Assembly (NCBI RefSeq): GCF_008033135.1 | Contig: NZ_CP041335.1 | Span: 531,513 to 595,512, forward strand | Direction: 5' to 3' | Length of the DNA stretch: 64,000 nt | Source: Chitinolyticbacter meiyuanensis | GTDB taxonomy: Bacteria > Pseudomonadota > Gammaproteobacteria > Burkholderiales > Chitinibacteraceae | Shown here: positions 8,401 through 16,343 of the stretch, piece after piece | Layout of the letters: every line of letters starts with the position of its first letter | Numbering within the stretch: position 1 is the stretch's first letter | Notes under the pieces: generated by a model | Told to the model about the DNA's origin: nothing | The model's input: the letters and a program-made list of their open reading frames with translations, nothing else | The model's database searches: none | Program-made: the position numbers and the translations under genes

Positions 8401-11350
8401 GCTTGATGCGCTGATGCTGGATGTGCCGGCCATCGAGTTGGGCGAAGCCGATCAGGTCAGTGTGGAAGAGCCCGCCACAGATCCGCTGGCTCCGTTTCAA
8501 GCGCTGCTCGATACCGCGTTGCAGCTCGATAGCGAAACCGTCGTTGAGCCACATGTGGCAACGCCGGTGCCGATGGACGAAGCACAACCGGCTGATCCAG
8601 AGCTGCAGGCGCTGACCATTGCGCTCGACGACTTCGACGTGCCGGCCCAGGAAACCCCGGCGCCCAGCCTGAGCTGGGACGAAGTGGTACCTGCAGTCGA
8701 GGCGAAAGCCGAAGCGCTGTCGGTTTCACTTGACGACGTGCAGTCGGCGCCGCTGCCGGCAGAAGCAGAAGCGGCTGAATCGTTCAGCATCGAACTCGAT
8801 GCCACCGAGCCCGTTGTTGAAGCCGTCGAGCCGGAACCGGCCCCATCGTTCGACAGCATTGCCCCGCCCGAGGCAGAGGCTGACGCATTGCTGGTCAGCC
8901 TGGATGAAGAACTCGAGGTGGCCGAGCCCGCGCCGGCCAGCCTCGACAACATTGCCGAGCTGGCTGCCGCGCTGGAAACCGAATTCCGGACCGAGCCATC
9001 GCGCGATGACGTGCCGCCGGCCGAATTGACCGTGATCGACGAGACGCCATCGGCGTTGGAGGAAATCCTCGGCAGCGACAATCTCACGCTGGCCGATCGC
9101 AAGACCGAGCTTGAAGCCGCGCTGACCGACGATATCGACGACCAGCTGCTGCCGATCTTCGTCGAGGAGGCCGACGAGCTGTTGCCAGCGGTTGGCGCAC
9201 AGTTGCGCGGCCTGCACCAGGGCGATGCCCATCAGGCCGACGAGCTCAAGCGGACCTTGCACACGCTCAAGGGTAGCGCGCGGATGTCGGGTGCCATGCG
9301 CATCGGCGAGGCGACGCACCGGATGGAGTCGCGGCTGCTGGCCACCGGCGAAACGCTGTCACAGGCGCTGCTCGACGAGCTGGAGCTCGATTACGATCTG
9401 ATTTCCTCGTTGTTCGACGATCTGACCGGCCGCGGCAAACCTGCGCCGGCACAGGCCACGGCCGCACCGCAAGCGATGCCGGGCCTGGCCCAGCCGACTG
9501 CCGCCATGCCGCAGACGGTGGTGGCGGGCCTTGCCGATCCGGAAGCCAAGGCAACGATCCGCGTGAAATCGGAACTGGTCGACGAACTCGTCAACCAGGC
9601 CGGTGAAGTGTCGATCGCCCGCGCGCGGATCGAATCGGAAATGCTGGCGCTCAAGAGCTCGCTGCTCGATCTCACGGAAAACGTGACCCGCCTGCGTGGC
9701 CAGATGCGCGAACTGGAAATCCAGGCCGAATCGCAGATGCAGGCCCGGGTGAAGGAATTCGAGGGCAAGCACGAGAACTTCGACCCGCTGGAGTTTGACC
9801 GCTTCACCCGCCTACAGGAAGTGACGCGTTTCATCACTGAAAGCGTGAATGACGTCTCGACCATCCAGCAGAACCTGCTGAAGAACCTGGACGAATCGTC
9901 GCTGGCGCTGACCGCGCAGGCGCGGATGACCAAGGAGCTGCAGCAGAGCCTGATGCGGGTGCGCATGGTGCCGTTTGGCAGCGTGTCCGATCGCCTGTAT
10001 CGGCTGATTCGCCAGACCGGCAAGGAAGTGGGCAAGAAGGTCAACCTGGAACTCAAGGGTGGCCGCGTCGAGATCGACCGTTCGGTGCTGGAAAAGATGG
10101 TGTCGCCGTTCGAGCATATGCTGCGCAACGCCATCGACCACGGCCTTGAGACCACCGACGAGCGCCTGGCTGCCGGCAAGGCTGAGTTCGGTGAAATCCA
10201 GCTCGAGGTGCGCCAGGAAGGCAACGAGCTGGTGCTGACGATCAGGGATGATGGCCGTGGCCTCAATCTGGAGAAGATCCGTGCCAAGGGTCTGGAACGC
10301 AACCTGATCACGCCCGAGCAGAAGCTCAACGAGCGCGATCTGATGCAGCTGATCTTCGAGCCGGGCTTCTCCACCGCTTCCGCGGTGACACAGCTCTCCG
10401 GCCGTGGCATCGGTATGGATGTGGTCAAGAACGAAATCAGCAACCTCGGCGGCCGCATCGAGGTGGGCAGCGTGATTGGCCAGGGCACCACCTTCACCAT
10501 TCACCTGCCGTTGACGCTGGCCGTCACTCAGGTGCTGTTGGTGAAGGCAGGCACTCGCCTCTATGCGATTCCGTCGGTGATGATCGAGCAGGTCCAGGAA
10601 CTGAAGCAGGAGGCGCTGGCCCACCTGTACGAGACGCGTTCGGCCGAGTGGCTGGGGTCGAGCTACCCGTTCGCCTACTTCCCGCGCCTGCTGGGCGACG
10701 GCGAGACCGTGCCGGAACAGAAGCGCTTCTCCACCGTGCTGCTGCTGCGTGCCGGTGCCAGCCGCATGGCGCTGCACGTCGACGAGCTGGTGAAGAACGT
10801 TGAAGTCGTGGTCAAGGCCATCGGCCCGCAGCTCGCCCGGATCTCGGGTGTGGCTGGTGCCACCGTGCTGGGTAACGGCGACATCGTGCTGATCCTGAAC
10901 CCGATCGCGTTGCTGGATCGCGGTGAAGTGGCTGCGGGTGGTGGATCGATCGGCCAAGCGGCGCCGGAGCAGTTGCAGACGTCACCGGTGGTGATGGTGG
11001 TCGACGATTCGCTGACGGTGCGCAAGATCACCGGCCGCCTGCTGGCGCGCGAAGGCTATCAGGTGGTGACGGCCAAGGATGGGGTCGATGGCCTGCAGCA
11101 GCTGGGCGACGTGAAGCCGGCGGTGATGCTGGTCGATATCGAGATGCCGCGGATGGATGGTTTCGAATTCACCCGCAACGTACGTGCCAACGAAGGCACG
11201 CGCGATATCCCGATCATCATGATCACCTCGCGCACCGCGGACAAGCACAAGAACTATGCGTTCGATCTGGGCGTGAACGTGTTCCTGGGCAAACCGTACC
11301 AGGAAGACGAACTGCTGGGGCATATCCGTCACTTCGTGGCGCAGCAGTAA
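5411..11350 (+). CDS. chpA: Hybrid chemosensory kinase ChpA (PilL)
   Basis: A 1979-residue CheA-type hybrid kinase. Canonical Hpt sites are His645 and His1284 (both HTLKGS). His801 lies in the variant HTLGG. The first 70 residues resemble a degenerate Hpt helix bundle without a clear phospho-histidine. Between about residues 870 and 1230 runs a long, acidic Ala/Glu-rich region with little predicted fold. Then come the dimerisation helices, the HATPase with N-box Asn1573 (LRNAIDHGLE) and GRGIGMDVV, a CheW-like domain from about 1700, and a C-terminal receiver with Asp1909 (MLVDIEMPRMDG). It phosphorylates PilG and PilH. Pseudomonas aeruginosa ChpA has more Hpt-like modules, so the acidic region may replace some of them. 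Confidence 0.95.
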   Translation: MSVHTEFDQGSLVWLKGELDQTLARAGEALKKYASEADSAHLKHAQTHLHQAVGALEMVELAGLARFCEEVEQLVAALGRGDAEPAAAELAQAALADAALYLDRIAAGAPNVPLTLAPRFAELAAARRGSGSGSELFFPQLSDLTLPGGLPARKIDATNWPAFVKQQRTRFEAGLLHWLRSGEAGAAVAMSRALSELAASQSGGVVRTFWWSAAGVLDAVAREAFACDLDPKLLLMRLNLQLRRLADGSGKVAERLFRDLLYVLANAKDPNHLGGHLARAFGLETLKPDFYGDALSPEAEAHRREARALRDELATAKELWSRVAAGQAERLPALAGELQRLAERSRELKIEGLDELWLGVAEACERLKHSRINESDALEMATALLLADNALAIYPQIAPDFADQAQAMRQRLAQPDADTAVPQLDAVSRAAQEKLLLAQLAQEMRSNLQTIEETLDGYFRDPERAQDLTRLDGSLRQLQGALMMLDRAEAVLLLQLCAQRIQRYASGEETPSGEQLEELAEGLSSLGFYVDALERDQNEADKLIGPALARLAGTSEIDTTPDELTTTLEAEPPIGPAAAEPEPLPEPAAPPRPLPQSDAAVDAELLDVYLEEAVEVLATIAENLESSRGAPSDREALTVIRRGFHTLKGSGRMVGLNHLGEAAWAIEQVLNKWLQLEHPASTGLLDLIADAHTAFTRWVGELSSSGTAQVDADELTDRADRLRHGADQAPQPAEAEPVVEMAAADVVPPDGETQIGDVVVSNTLFAIFREEALHHRERLNDGASRLNRGEALAADFLLSAHTLGGIASTAGFRPLGELAYALEHAVQELGDRVPAHAATLQAAIARVDNMLTDVLALHAPADPHEELAALNALHESLAPTLDAAPAGDELAFELPTEPEQAQTEAEFDLGDLGLLDGAAPASPPAFEDALAGVLDVNPADDAFAADVPVEPAVIVESAALIEEQADPLEGLALDLPELLDASQSVDETQGAATEEISLDALMLDVPAIELGEADQVSVEEPATDPLAPFQALLDTALQLDSETVVEPHVATPVPMDEAQPADPELQALTIALDDFDVPAQETPAPSLSWDEVVPAVEAKAEALSVSLDDVQSAPLPAEAEAAESFSIELDATEPVVEAVEPEPAPSFDSIAPPEAEADALLVSLDEELEVAEPAPASLDNIAELAAALETEFRTEPSRDDVPPAELTVIDETPSALEEILGSDNLTLADRKTELEAALTDDIDDQLLPIFVEEADELLPAVGAQLRGLHQGDAHQADELKRTLHTLKGSARMSGAMRIGEATHRMESRLLATGETLSQALLDELELDYDLISSLFDDLTGRGKPAPAQATAAPQAMPGLAQPTAAMPQTVVAGLADPEAKATIRVKSELVDELVNQAGEVSIARARIESEMLALKSSLLDLTENVTRLRGQMRELEIQAESQMQARVKEFEGKHENFDPLEFDRFTRLQEVTRFITESVNDVSTIQQNLLKNLDESSLALTAQARMTKELQQSLMRVRMVPFGSVSDRLYRLIRQTGKEVGKKVNLELKGGRVEIDRSVLEKMVSPFEHMLRNAIDHGLETTDERLAAGKAEFGEIQLEVRQEGNELVLTIRDDGRGLNLEKIRAKGLERNLITPEQKLNERDLMQLIFEPGFSTASAVTQLSGRGIGMDVVKNEISNLGGRIEVGSVIGQGTTFTIHLPLTLAVTQVLLVKAGTRLYAIPSVMIEQVQELKQEALAHLYETRSAEWLGSSYPFAYFPRLLGDGETVPEQKRFSTVLLLRAGASRMALHVDELVKNVEVVVKAIGPQLARISGVAGATVLGNGDIVLILNPIALLDRGEVAAGGGSIGQAAPEQLQTSPVVMVVDDSLTVRKITGRLLAREGYQVVTAKDGVDGLQQLGDVKPAVMLVDIEMPRMDGFEFTRNVRANEGTRDIPIIMITSRTADKHKNYAFDLGVNVFLGKPYQEDELLGHIRHFVAQQ

Positions 11351-11354
11351 AGAA

Positions 11355-11387
11355 AACAAGGGGCGATTAAGTCGCCCCTTGTTGTTT
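11355..11387 (+). terminator. Rho-independent terminator after chpA
   Basis: A perfect 12-bp stem, AACAAGGGGCGA (11355-11366) with its complement at 11372-11383, has a 5-base loop and is followed by GTTT. It starts four bases after the chpA stop and should end the pil-chp transcript. Confidence 0.85.
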
Positions 11388-11427
11388 CTACGCGCCGAAT
11401 GTACTGCCAACGGATTGCCCGAGCCTC

Positions 11428-11655
11428 GTGCCTATCGTCGTTGTTTCCGGGTGGCTGCCCGGCTTCAAGAAAGTCGCTCACACCGAGGTGCTGCAGCGCC
11501 ATGCCGGCATGTCGCTCATTGCGGCGAAGTCGTTCACCGACTGCATCCTGGCGGGAGAGCAGGTCTGGTTCGAGGTTGCGCAATGGGCGGATGCCGTGTC
11601 GATTGCGGCTCGATTGTTTGAGCTGGGGGCGATTGCCCAGGCCCGGCCTGATTGA
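11428..11655 (+). CDS. Small protein resembling the L7/L12 C-terminal domain
   Basis: A 75-residue reading frame starting GTG at 11428. The segment VLQRHAGMSLIAAKSFTDCI has the pattern 'hydrophobic, R, x-G-M-x-L-x-x-A-K' seen in the C-terminal domain of ribosomal protein L7/L12 and in short stand-alone bacterial relatives, followed by a beta strand (QVWFEVA) and a final helix (AARLFELGAIAQ). The similarity is from reading, not from a search. The gene is boxed between the chpA terminator and a second strong terminator, so it seems to have its own transcript, but I see no convincing promoter or ribosome site. Function unknown. Confidence 0.55.
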   Translation: MPIVVVSGWLPGFKKVAHTEVLQRHAGMSLIAAKSFTDCILAGEQVWFEVAQWADAVSIAARLFELGAIAQARPD

Positions 11656-11669
11656 TCGTGCTGCGCAGT

Positions 11670-11710
11670 GGCAAACAAAAAGGGCAGGATTCCTGCCCTT
11701 TTTGTTTGCC
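11670..11710. terminator. Bidirectional terminator between the small gene and dsbA
   Basis: A 19-bp perfect stem (GGCAAACAAAAAGGGCAGG at 11670-11688, complement 11692-11710) has a 3-base loop. A-rich and T-rich tracts within the arms allow termination on both strands. It serves the 11428 gene on plus and dsbA on minus. Confidence 0.85.
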
Positions 11711-11722
11711 AACTTGAGAACC

Positions 11723-12391
11723 CTACTTCTTGGCCGGTGCCGCCGGTTTGGCGGCGGGCTTGCTGCCACGCTCCTTGGCGAGCAACTCGTCAATCACCTG
11801 GAACACGCGGCTGTCCTCGGTGCCGACCATGCTGGGTGACGTCACGTACTTGCCGTTGACGATGAAGGTCGGCACGCCCTCGATCTTGTAGTCCTGCGCG
11901 GCCTGCGACAGCTTGGCCAGCGACACGCCCATGGAGAAGCCGTTGTACGCGGCCTTGAACTTGGCCTGATCGATGCCCTGCTTCTTCACCCAATCGAACA
12001 GCGTATCGGCGCGGCGCAGCTCAATGCGATCGGTCTGCACGGCGCGGAACACCGGCATGGCGTACTTTTCGCCGATGCCCATCTGTTCCAGCGCGACGAA
12101 GATCTTGGCATGGCCTTCCAGATCGCTGCGGCCGGGCCACATCACGTGCACGCGGCGGAAGTTCACGTCGGCGGGCAGCTTCTTGGCCCACGTCTCGACA
12201 TAGGGCTCGACTGCGAAGCAGTGCGGGCAGCCGTACCAGAAGAATTCGACCACTTCGAGCTTGCCCGGCTTGGCGACCGGCTGTGGCTTGGCCAGCCGCT
12301 TGTATTCCTTGCCTTCGGTCGCGGCAAACGTCAGCGAAGCCGCCAACAGGCCGGCTGCGAGCACACCCCACTTCAACATCCGAGCAAACAT
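11723..12391 (-). CDS. dsbA: Periplasmic thiol:disulfide oxidoreductase DsbA
   Basis: A 222-residue DsbA. Signal peptide at residues 1-23 (VLAAGLLAASLTFAA). The active site is C55-P-H-C58 within EFFWYGCPHCFA, the cis-proline loop is GVPTF, and the mature part has the thioredoxin fold with a helical insert. It introduces disulfide bonds into exported proteins; several Cys-rich secreted products occur in this window. The start ATG at 12391 follows GGGGAG; the longer frame upstream has no signal sequence. The C-terminal Lys/Ala/Pro-rich tail is an extension. Downstream of the SPOR gene by 25 bases, probably co-transcribed. Confidence 0.93.
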   Translation of the reverse strand: MFARMLKWGVLAAGLLAASLTFAATEGKEYKRLAKPQPVAKPGKLEVVEFFWYGCPHCFAVEPYVETWAKKLPADVNFRRVHVMWPGRSDLEGHAKIFVALEQMGIGEKYAMPVFRAVQTDRIELRRADTLFDWVKKQGIDQAKFKAAYNGFSMGVSLAKLSQAAQDYKIEGVPTFIVNGKYVTSPSMVGTEDSRVFQVIDELLAKERGSKPAAKPAAPAKK

Positions 12392-12416
12392 CGTTACTCC
12401 CCTTTTGGTCTTGGTA

Positions 12417-13031
12417 TCAGTTGCCGCGCACCACGGTGCCATCGACGCCATTGTTCTTCAACAGTTCGCGTGTTCTTTCCAGATCGCCGAGGCTGTTGAA
12501 CGGACCAATGCGTACCCGGTGCCATACGCCCTTGTCCGGCACGTCCGCTGTGTAGATCGATGCCTCGACACTGACGAGCGCGAGTTTGGCCTTTAGGTTG
12601 TCGGCATCCTGCTCGTTCTGGAACGCGCCCACCTGCAGGTAGGTGCCCTTGGGCGCCTCGACCTTGGCCGGGACGCTGGCCTCGGGGGCCGGGACCGGGC
12701 TGGGCGCGGACGTCGGTTTGGCGTCTTGCCCTTCGGAGAGTTCCGGCAGCACCTTGTAGAAGTCGAAGTTGGTCTGGGTGTCGCCCTCTTTGTCGCTGCC
12801 CGGGCGCAGCACTTCCGGACCCTTGCCAGCAGGAGCAGAGGCATTGCCCACGGCATCCGGCGGGGTTTCCTTACCGGCACTACTGAACGGGTTGCTGCCG
12901 CGGTTCAGGTAGAACGCCAGCACCACGGCGGCGAGCACGCCGGCCAACAGGCCGATCAACAGCCCGGTCAGCAGCGACGAACCGCCGCCACCGGAACCGC
13001 TACTGCGGGAACGCTTCATGTCCTTGCTCAT
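12417..13031 (-). CDS. SPOR-domain inner membrane protein
   Basis: A 204-residue bitopic protein. A Ser/Gly-rich cytoplasmic N-terminus precedes one membrane helix (LLTGLLIGLLAGVLAAVVLA, about residues 22-41), a Pro/Ala-rich periplasmic linker and a C-terminal SPOR domain (GTYLQVGAFQNEQDADNLKA ... RVRIGPFNSLGDLERT). SPOR domains bind denuded septal peptidoglycan, so the protein is probably a cell-division or septum-associated factor of the FtsN/DedD type. ATG at 13031 chosen over the longer start at 13055 because GGCGAGG lies just upstream of it. In many betaproteobacteria a SPOR gene precedes dsbA, as here. Confidence 0.88.
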   Translation of the reverse strand: MSKDMKRSRSSGSGGGGSSLLTGLLIGLLAGVLAAVVLAFYLNRGSNPFSSAGKETPPDAVGNASAPAGKGPEVLRPGSDKEGDTQTNFDFYKVLPELSEGQDAKPTSAPSPVPAPEASVPAKVEAPKGTYLQVGAFQNEQDADNLKAKLALVSVEASIYTADVPDKGVWHRVRIGPFNSLGDLERTRELLKNNGVDGTVVRGN

Positions 13032-13147
13032 TGCCTCGCCTTTGTTCCTAGTCACTGCGCGTGCCTGTGGTCAAGCGCGGGATTATACGGCGGATCGCTG
13101 GTGCTGGGCGGCGCGGCGTGCGCAATCTGGATCACAAGCTGCTGTTA

Positions 13148-13179
13148 TTGCTGCAGTGCGGTGCTGCGGACCGTATAAT
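13148..13179 (+). promoter_or_regulatory. Candidate argH promoter
   Basis: A perfect TATAAT at 13174-13179 lies 35 bases upstream of argH. TTGCTG at 13148-13153 is the best -35-like match, but the spacer is long (20 bases). The -10 is convincing, the -35 is not. A second TATAAT on the minus strand (13087-13082) may serve the SPOR-dsbA pair. Confidence 0.45.
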
Positions 13180-13214
13180 CGCGACCGTTCAAAAGCTCGC
13201 TCTGGGATGTCGTC

Positions 13215-14603
13215 ATGCAGGATAACGCCAACAAGACTTGGTCCGGCCGCTTCAACGAGCCCGTGTCGGAACTCGTCAAGCGCTACACCGCGTCCGTTTC
13301 ATTCGACAAGCGCATGGCCGAGGTCGACATCCAGGGCTCGCTGGCGCATGCCACCATGCTGAACAAGGTGGGTGTGCTGTCCGCAGAGGATCTGCGCGCC
13401 ATCCAGGGCGGCATGGCCGACATCCTCGACGACATCCGCCACGGCAGCTTCGACTGGTCGCTCGATCTCGAAGACGTGCACATGAACGTCGAGCGTCGCC
13501 TCACCGAGAAGATCGGCGATGCCGGCAAGCGGCTGCACACCGGCCGTTCGCGCAACGACCAGGTTGCCACCGATATCCGTCTCTACCTGCGCGGCGCCAT
13601 CGATACGCTGGTCGGCCTCGTCGGCGAACTGCAGGGCTCGCTGTTGGAGCTGGCCGACAAGCACGCCACTACCGTGATGCCGGGTTTCACCCACCTGCAA
13701 GTGGCGCAGCCGGTCACCTTTGGCCATCACATGCTGGCCTATGTGGAGATGCTGGGCCGCGATGCCGAGCGTCTTGCCGATTGCCGCCGCCGCGTGAATC
13801 GCATGCCGCTGGGCTCGGCAGCGCTCGCCGGCACCACCTTCCCGGTTGATCGCCGCTACACCGCAGAGCTGCTCGGCTTCGAGGCCGTGTGCGAGAACTC
13901 GCTCGATGCGGTGTCCGATCGCGACTTCGCCATCGAATTCACTGCCGCCGCCGCGCTGACGATGACCCATCTGTCGCGGCTGTCGGAAGAACTGATCCTG
14001 TGGATGAGCCCGCGCTTCGGCTTTATCGACATCGCCGACCGCTTCTGTACCGGCAGCTCGATCATGCCGCAGAAGAAGAACCCGGACGTGCCGGAGCTGG
14101 TGCGGGGCAAGACCGGCCGCGTCAACGGCAGCCTGATCTCGCTGCTCACGTTGATGAAGGGCCAGCCGCTGGCGTACAACAAGGACAATCAGGAAGACAA
14201 GGAGCCGCTGTTCGATACCGTCGACACGCTGACCGACACCCTGCGCATCTACGCCGACATGATGCGCGGCGTGACGGTGAAGCCGGAAGCGATGGAACGC
14301 GCTGCCCGCCAGGGCTTCGCCACTGCGACCGACCTCGCCGATTACCTGGTGAAGAAGGGCCTGCCGTTCCGTGATGCACACGAGGCTGTCGCGCTCGCGG
14401 TGCGCTATGCCGAGGAAAAGCGCAAGGATCTGTCGGATCTGACCCTGGTCGAGCTGCAGAGCTTCTCGCCATTGATCGGCAGCGACATCTTCGAGGTACT
14501 CACGCTCGAAGGCAGCCTTGCCGCGCGTGACCACGTCGGCGGCACCGCGCCGAACCAGGTGCGGATGCAGGTGGCCCGCTGGCGCGAGAAGCTGGTTGGC
14601 TGA
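13215..14603 (+). CDS. argH: Argininosuccinate lyase
   Basis: A 462-residue enzyme that splits argininosuccinate into arginine and fumarate, the last step of arginine synthesis. The superfamily signature [12 protein letters not shown] occurs at about residues 280-291, with the catalytic serine in the flexible loop. [18 protein letters not shown] and [14 protein letters not shown] are the other conserved blocks. Full length for the family. It is a monocistronic plus-strand gene, flanked upstream by a divergent SPOR gene and closed by a hairpin terminator before elaA. Confidence 0.97.
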   Translation: MQDNANKTWSGRFNEPVSELVKRYTASVSFDKRMAEVDIQGSLAHATMLNKVGVLSAEDLRAIQGGMADILDDIRHGSFDWSLDLEDVHMNVERRLTEKIGDAGKRLHTGRSRNDQVATDIRLYLRGAIDTLVGLVGELQGSLLELADKHATTVMPGFTHLQVAQPVTFGHHMLAYVEMLGRDAERLADCRRRVNRMPLGSAALAGTTFPVDRRYTAELLGFEAVCENSLDAVSDRDFAIEFTAAAALTMTHLSRLSEELILWMSPRFGFIDIADRFCTGSSIMPQKKNPDVPELVRGKTGRVNGSLISLLTLMKGQPLAYNKDNQEDKEPLFDTVDTLTDTLRIYADMMRGVTVKPEAMERAARQGFATATDLADYLVKKGLPFRDAHEAVALAVRYAEEKRKDLSDLTLVELQSFSPLIGSDIFEVLTLEGSLAARDHVGGTAPNQVRMQVARWREKLVG

Positions 14604-14626
14604 TCACCCGGTATCGCCGAAATACC

Positions 14627-14657
14627 CGATAGCCCCGCCACCGCGCGGGGCTTATCG
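14627..14657 (+). terminator. Hairpin terminator after argH
   Basis: The stem AGCCCCGC (14631-14638) pairs with GCGGGGCT (14645-14652). It extends by CGATA/TATCG with one bulge and is followed by GTTT. It lies 24 bases after argH. Confidence 0.7.
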
Positions 14658-14675
14658 TTTGCCCGGGAGAACATC

Positions 14676-15155
14676 ATGCATATCACCTGGACCTGGCGCG
14701 CGCTTGCCGATTTTGACGCCTTAACGCTGTTCGACTACCTGCGGCTGCGGCAGGACGTTTTCGTGGTCGAGCAGACCTGCGCCTACCCGGATATGGACGA
14801 CTACGATGCGCCATCTCTGCACCTGACCGGGCATGATGACGCCGGCCGGCTGCTTGGATGCCTGCGGCTGGTGCCACCGGGACTCAAGTACGCTGAGCCC
14901 TCGCTCGGCCGCGTGGTGATCGCGCCGGTGGCACGCGGCACCGGCATGGGCCACCTGCTGATCGCTGAGGCGCTGCGCCAGGCCGCTGCACGCTACCCTG
15001 GCCAAGGCCAGCGCATCGGCGCGCAGGCCCACCTCGAACGCTTCTACGGTCGGCACGGCTTCATCCGGACCGGTGACGAATACGACGAGGATGGCATCGC
15101 CCACATCGACATGGTGATCGATGCAGCGGCGATGGCCCGTTACGCGCCGGCTTGA
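14676..15155 (+). CDS. elaA: ElaA-type GNAT acyltransferase
   Basis: A 159-residue GNAT protein of the ElaA family. The N-terminal block (LRLRQDVFVVEQTCAYPDMD) is characteristic of ElaA. The acetyl-CoA pyrophosphate loop is the segment GRVVIAPVARGTGMGHLL. HLERFYGRHGFIRTGDEYDE forms the C-terminal strand. Likely cytosolic acetyltransferase; the physiological acceptor is not known. It follows argH by 72 bases with a terminator between, so separate expression is likely. Confidence 0.88.
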   Translation: MHITWTWRALADFDALTLFDYLRLRQDVFVVEQTCAYPDMDDYDAPSLHLTGHDDAGRLLGCLRLVPPGLKYAEPSLGRVVIAPVARGTGMGHLLIAEALRQAAARYPGQGQRIGAQAHLERFYGRHGFIRTGDEYDEDGIAHIDMVIDAAAMARYAPA

Positions 15156-15162
15156 TCCGGCC

Positions 15163-15714
15163 TCAATTCTTCCACTTGATGTTGCAGCCTACGCTGGGCA
15201 GCTGCTCGGTCAGCGGCGGCTCGCCTGCGACCAGCGTGGCGACGGCCGCGCGGATGGCATTGCCAGTGGCGGGTGCGCCGCCAGGGCGGGAGTCGTCGAA
15301 CTGGCCGCGATAGACCAGCTTGCCGTGTGCGTCGAACAGGTAGAGATCGGGCGTGCAGGCCGCGTCGAACGCCCGGGCGACGGCCTGGCTCTCGTCATAG
15401 AGATAGGGGAAGGTGTAGCCGTGCTCGGCGGCATGCGTGACCATCAGTTCGGGCGCATCGGCCGGATAGCTCGCGACATCGTTCGACGAGATCGCCACCA
15501 TGCCGACGCCCTGCGCTGCGAACTCCGCGCCGAGTGGTGCCAGTGCCGCGTTGATGTGCTTCACGTACGGGCAGTGGTTGCAGATGAAGATCACGAACAG
15601 CCCCTTGGGGCCGGGCAATGCTGCGTGGCGATGAATGCGGCCTTCGCCGTCGGGCAGTTCGAAGCCGGGGAGGTGGCTGCCCAGCGGCAGCATGGTGGAG
15701 GGGGTGAGGGCCAT
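15163..15714 (-). CDS. Thioredoxin-like / AhpC-TSA family protein
   Basis: A 183-residue thioredoxin-fold protein without a signal peptide. The peroxiredoxin-like N-terminus contains NHCPYVKHI, where the second Cys of a CxxC motif is replaced by Val. A conserved C-terminal motif, PSVGCNIKWK, supplies a second cysteine that could form a disulfide with the first. This pair is typical of a widespread family of cytosolic thioredoxin-like proteins whose role is not settled; a thiol-dependent peroxidase or reductase is plausible. It faces elaA convergently with a 7-base gap. The lrp-type gene lies 40 bases upstream on the same strand. Confidence 0.8.
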   Translation of the reverse strand: MALTPSTMLPLGSHLPGFELPDGEGRIHRHAALPGPKGLFVIFICNHCPYVKHINAALAPLGAEFAAQGVGMVAISSNDVASYPADAPELMVTHAAEHGYTFPYLYDESQAVARAFDAACTPDLYLFDAHGKLVYRGQFDDSRPGGAPATGNAIRAAVATLVAGEPPLTEQLPSVGCNIKWKN

Positions 15715-15754
15715 GAGGTGTCCTTTGGTGAAATCGGGGTGAGGCGTTGATCGG

Positions 15755-16243
15755 TTAGTCCGGCATCGGCAGTGCCTGCGTTTCCTTCACTTCTTCCATC
15801 ACGATATAGCTGCGCGATTCGGCGGCGCCGGGCAGGCGCAACAGGATGTCACCCAGGAGGCGCCGGTAGTGCGTCATGTCCGGCAGTCTGGCCTTGAGCA
15901 GGTAGTCGAAATCACCGGCGATCAGGTGGCACTCCAGCACTTCGGGAATGGTGGCCACGGTGCGGCGAAAGTCGTCGAAGATCTCGCCGGATTTGTGCGA
16001 GAGCTTGAGCTCGACGAACACCAGCAGCGGGGCGTCGAGCTTCTGTGGGTTGAGCCGGGCGTGGTATCCGGTGATGACCCCGGATTCCTCCAGCCGTTTC
16101 ACCCGTTCGGCGCATGGCGTGGCGGTGAGGCCGACGCGTTCGGCGAGCTCGGTGATCGACAGCCGCGCGTTGGCCTGCAGCGCCTTGAGGATCTTGTAGT
16201 CGATGCGGTCGAGCTCGCGCCCGGTTTTGTATTGGGTTCTCAT
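15755..16243 (-). CDS. Lrp/AsnC family regulator, probably controlling dadA
   Basis: A 162-residue Lrp-type regulator: N-terminal helix-turn-helix ([20 protein letters not shown]) and C-terminal RAM ligand domain ([17 protein letters not shown], with the glycine/aspartate ligand turn). It is transcribed away from dadA. In many proteobacteria an adjacent Lrp protein regulates D-alanine/amino-acid catabolism through dadA, so the same is inferred. Start ATG at 16243 chosen because a GGAGG lies about 9 bases upstream and homologous length fits; an upstream start at 16285 would extend into the shared control region. Confidence 0.88.
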   Translation of the reverse strand: MRTQYKTGRELDRIDYKILKALQANARLSITELAERVGLTATPCAERVKRLEESGVITGYHARLNPQKLDAPLLVFVELKLSHKSGEIFDDFRRTVATIPEVLECHLIAGDFDYLLKARLPDMTHYRRLLGDILLRLPGAAESRSYIVMEEVKETQALPMPD

Positions 16244-16300
16244 CGATAAACCTCCGAAAAACCGTTCATCATCAGAGAAAAGCACTGAGTGTTGGTCAAT

Positions 16301-16313
16301 ATACTCGGAGTAT
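16301..16313. promoter_or_regulatory. Palindrome in the lrp-dadA control region
   Basis: ATACTCGGAGTAT is a perfect 6-1-6 inverted repeat in the 100-base gap between the divergent regulator and dadA, 30 bases before the dadA ATG. Lrp/AsnC proteins bind short imperfect palindromes, so it is a candidate operator. Inference. Confidence 0.5.
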
Positions 16314-16343
16314 CAACTATGCGCATCGCATCCGAGGTGGACC

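Noticed and set aside
6365-8587. A 740-codon minus-strand frame within chpA
   Set aside because: Same effect of GC-rich antisense. No start signal or family likeness.
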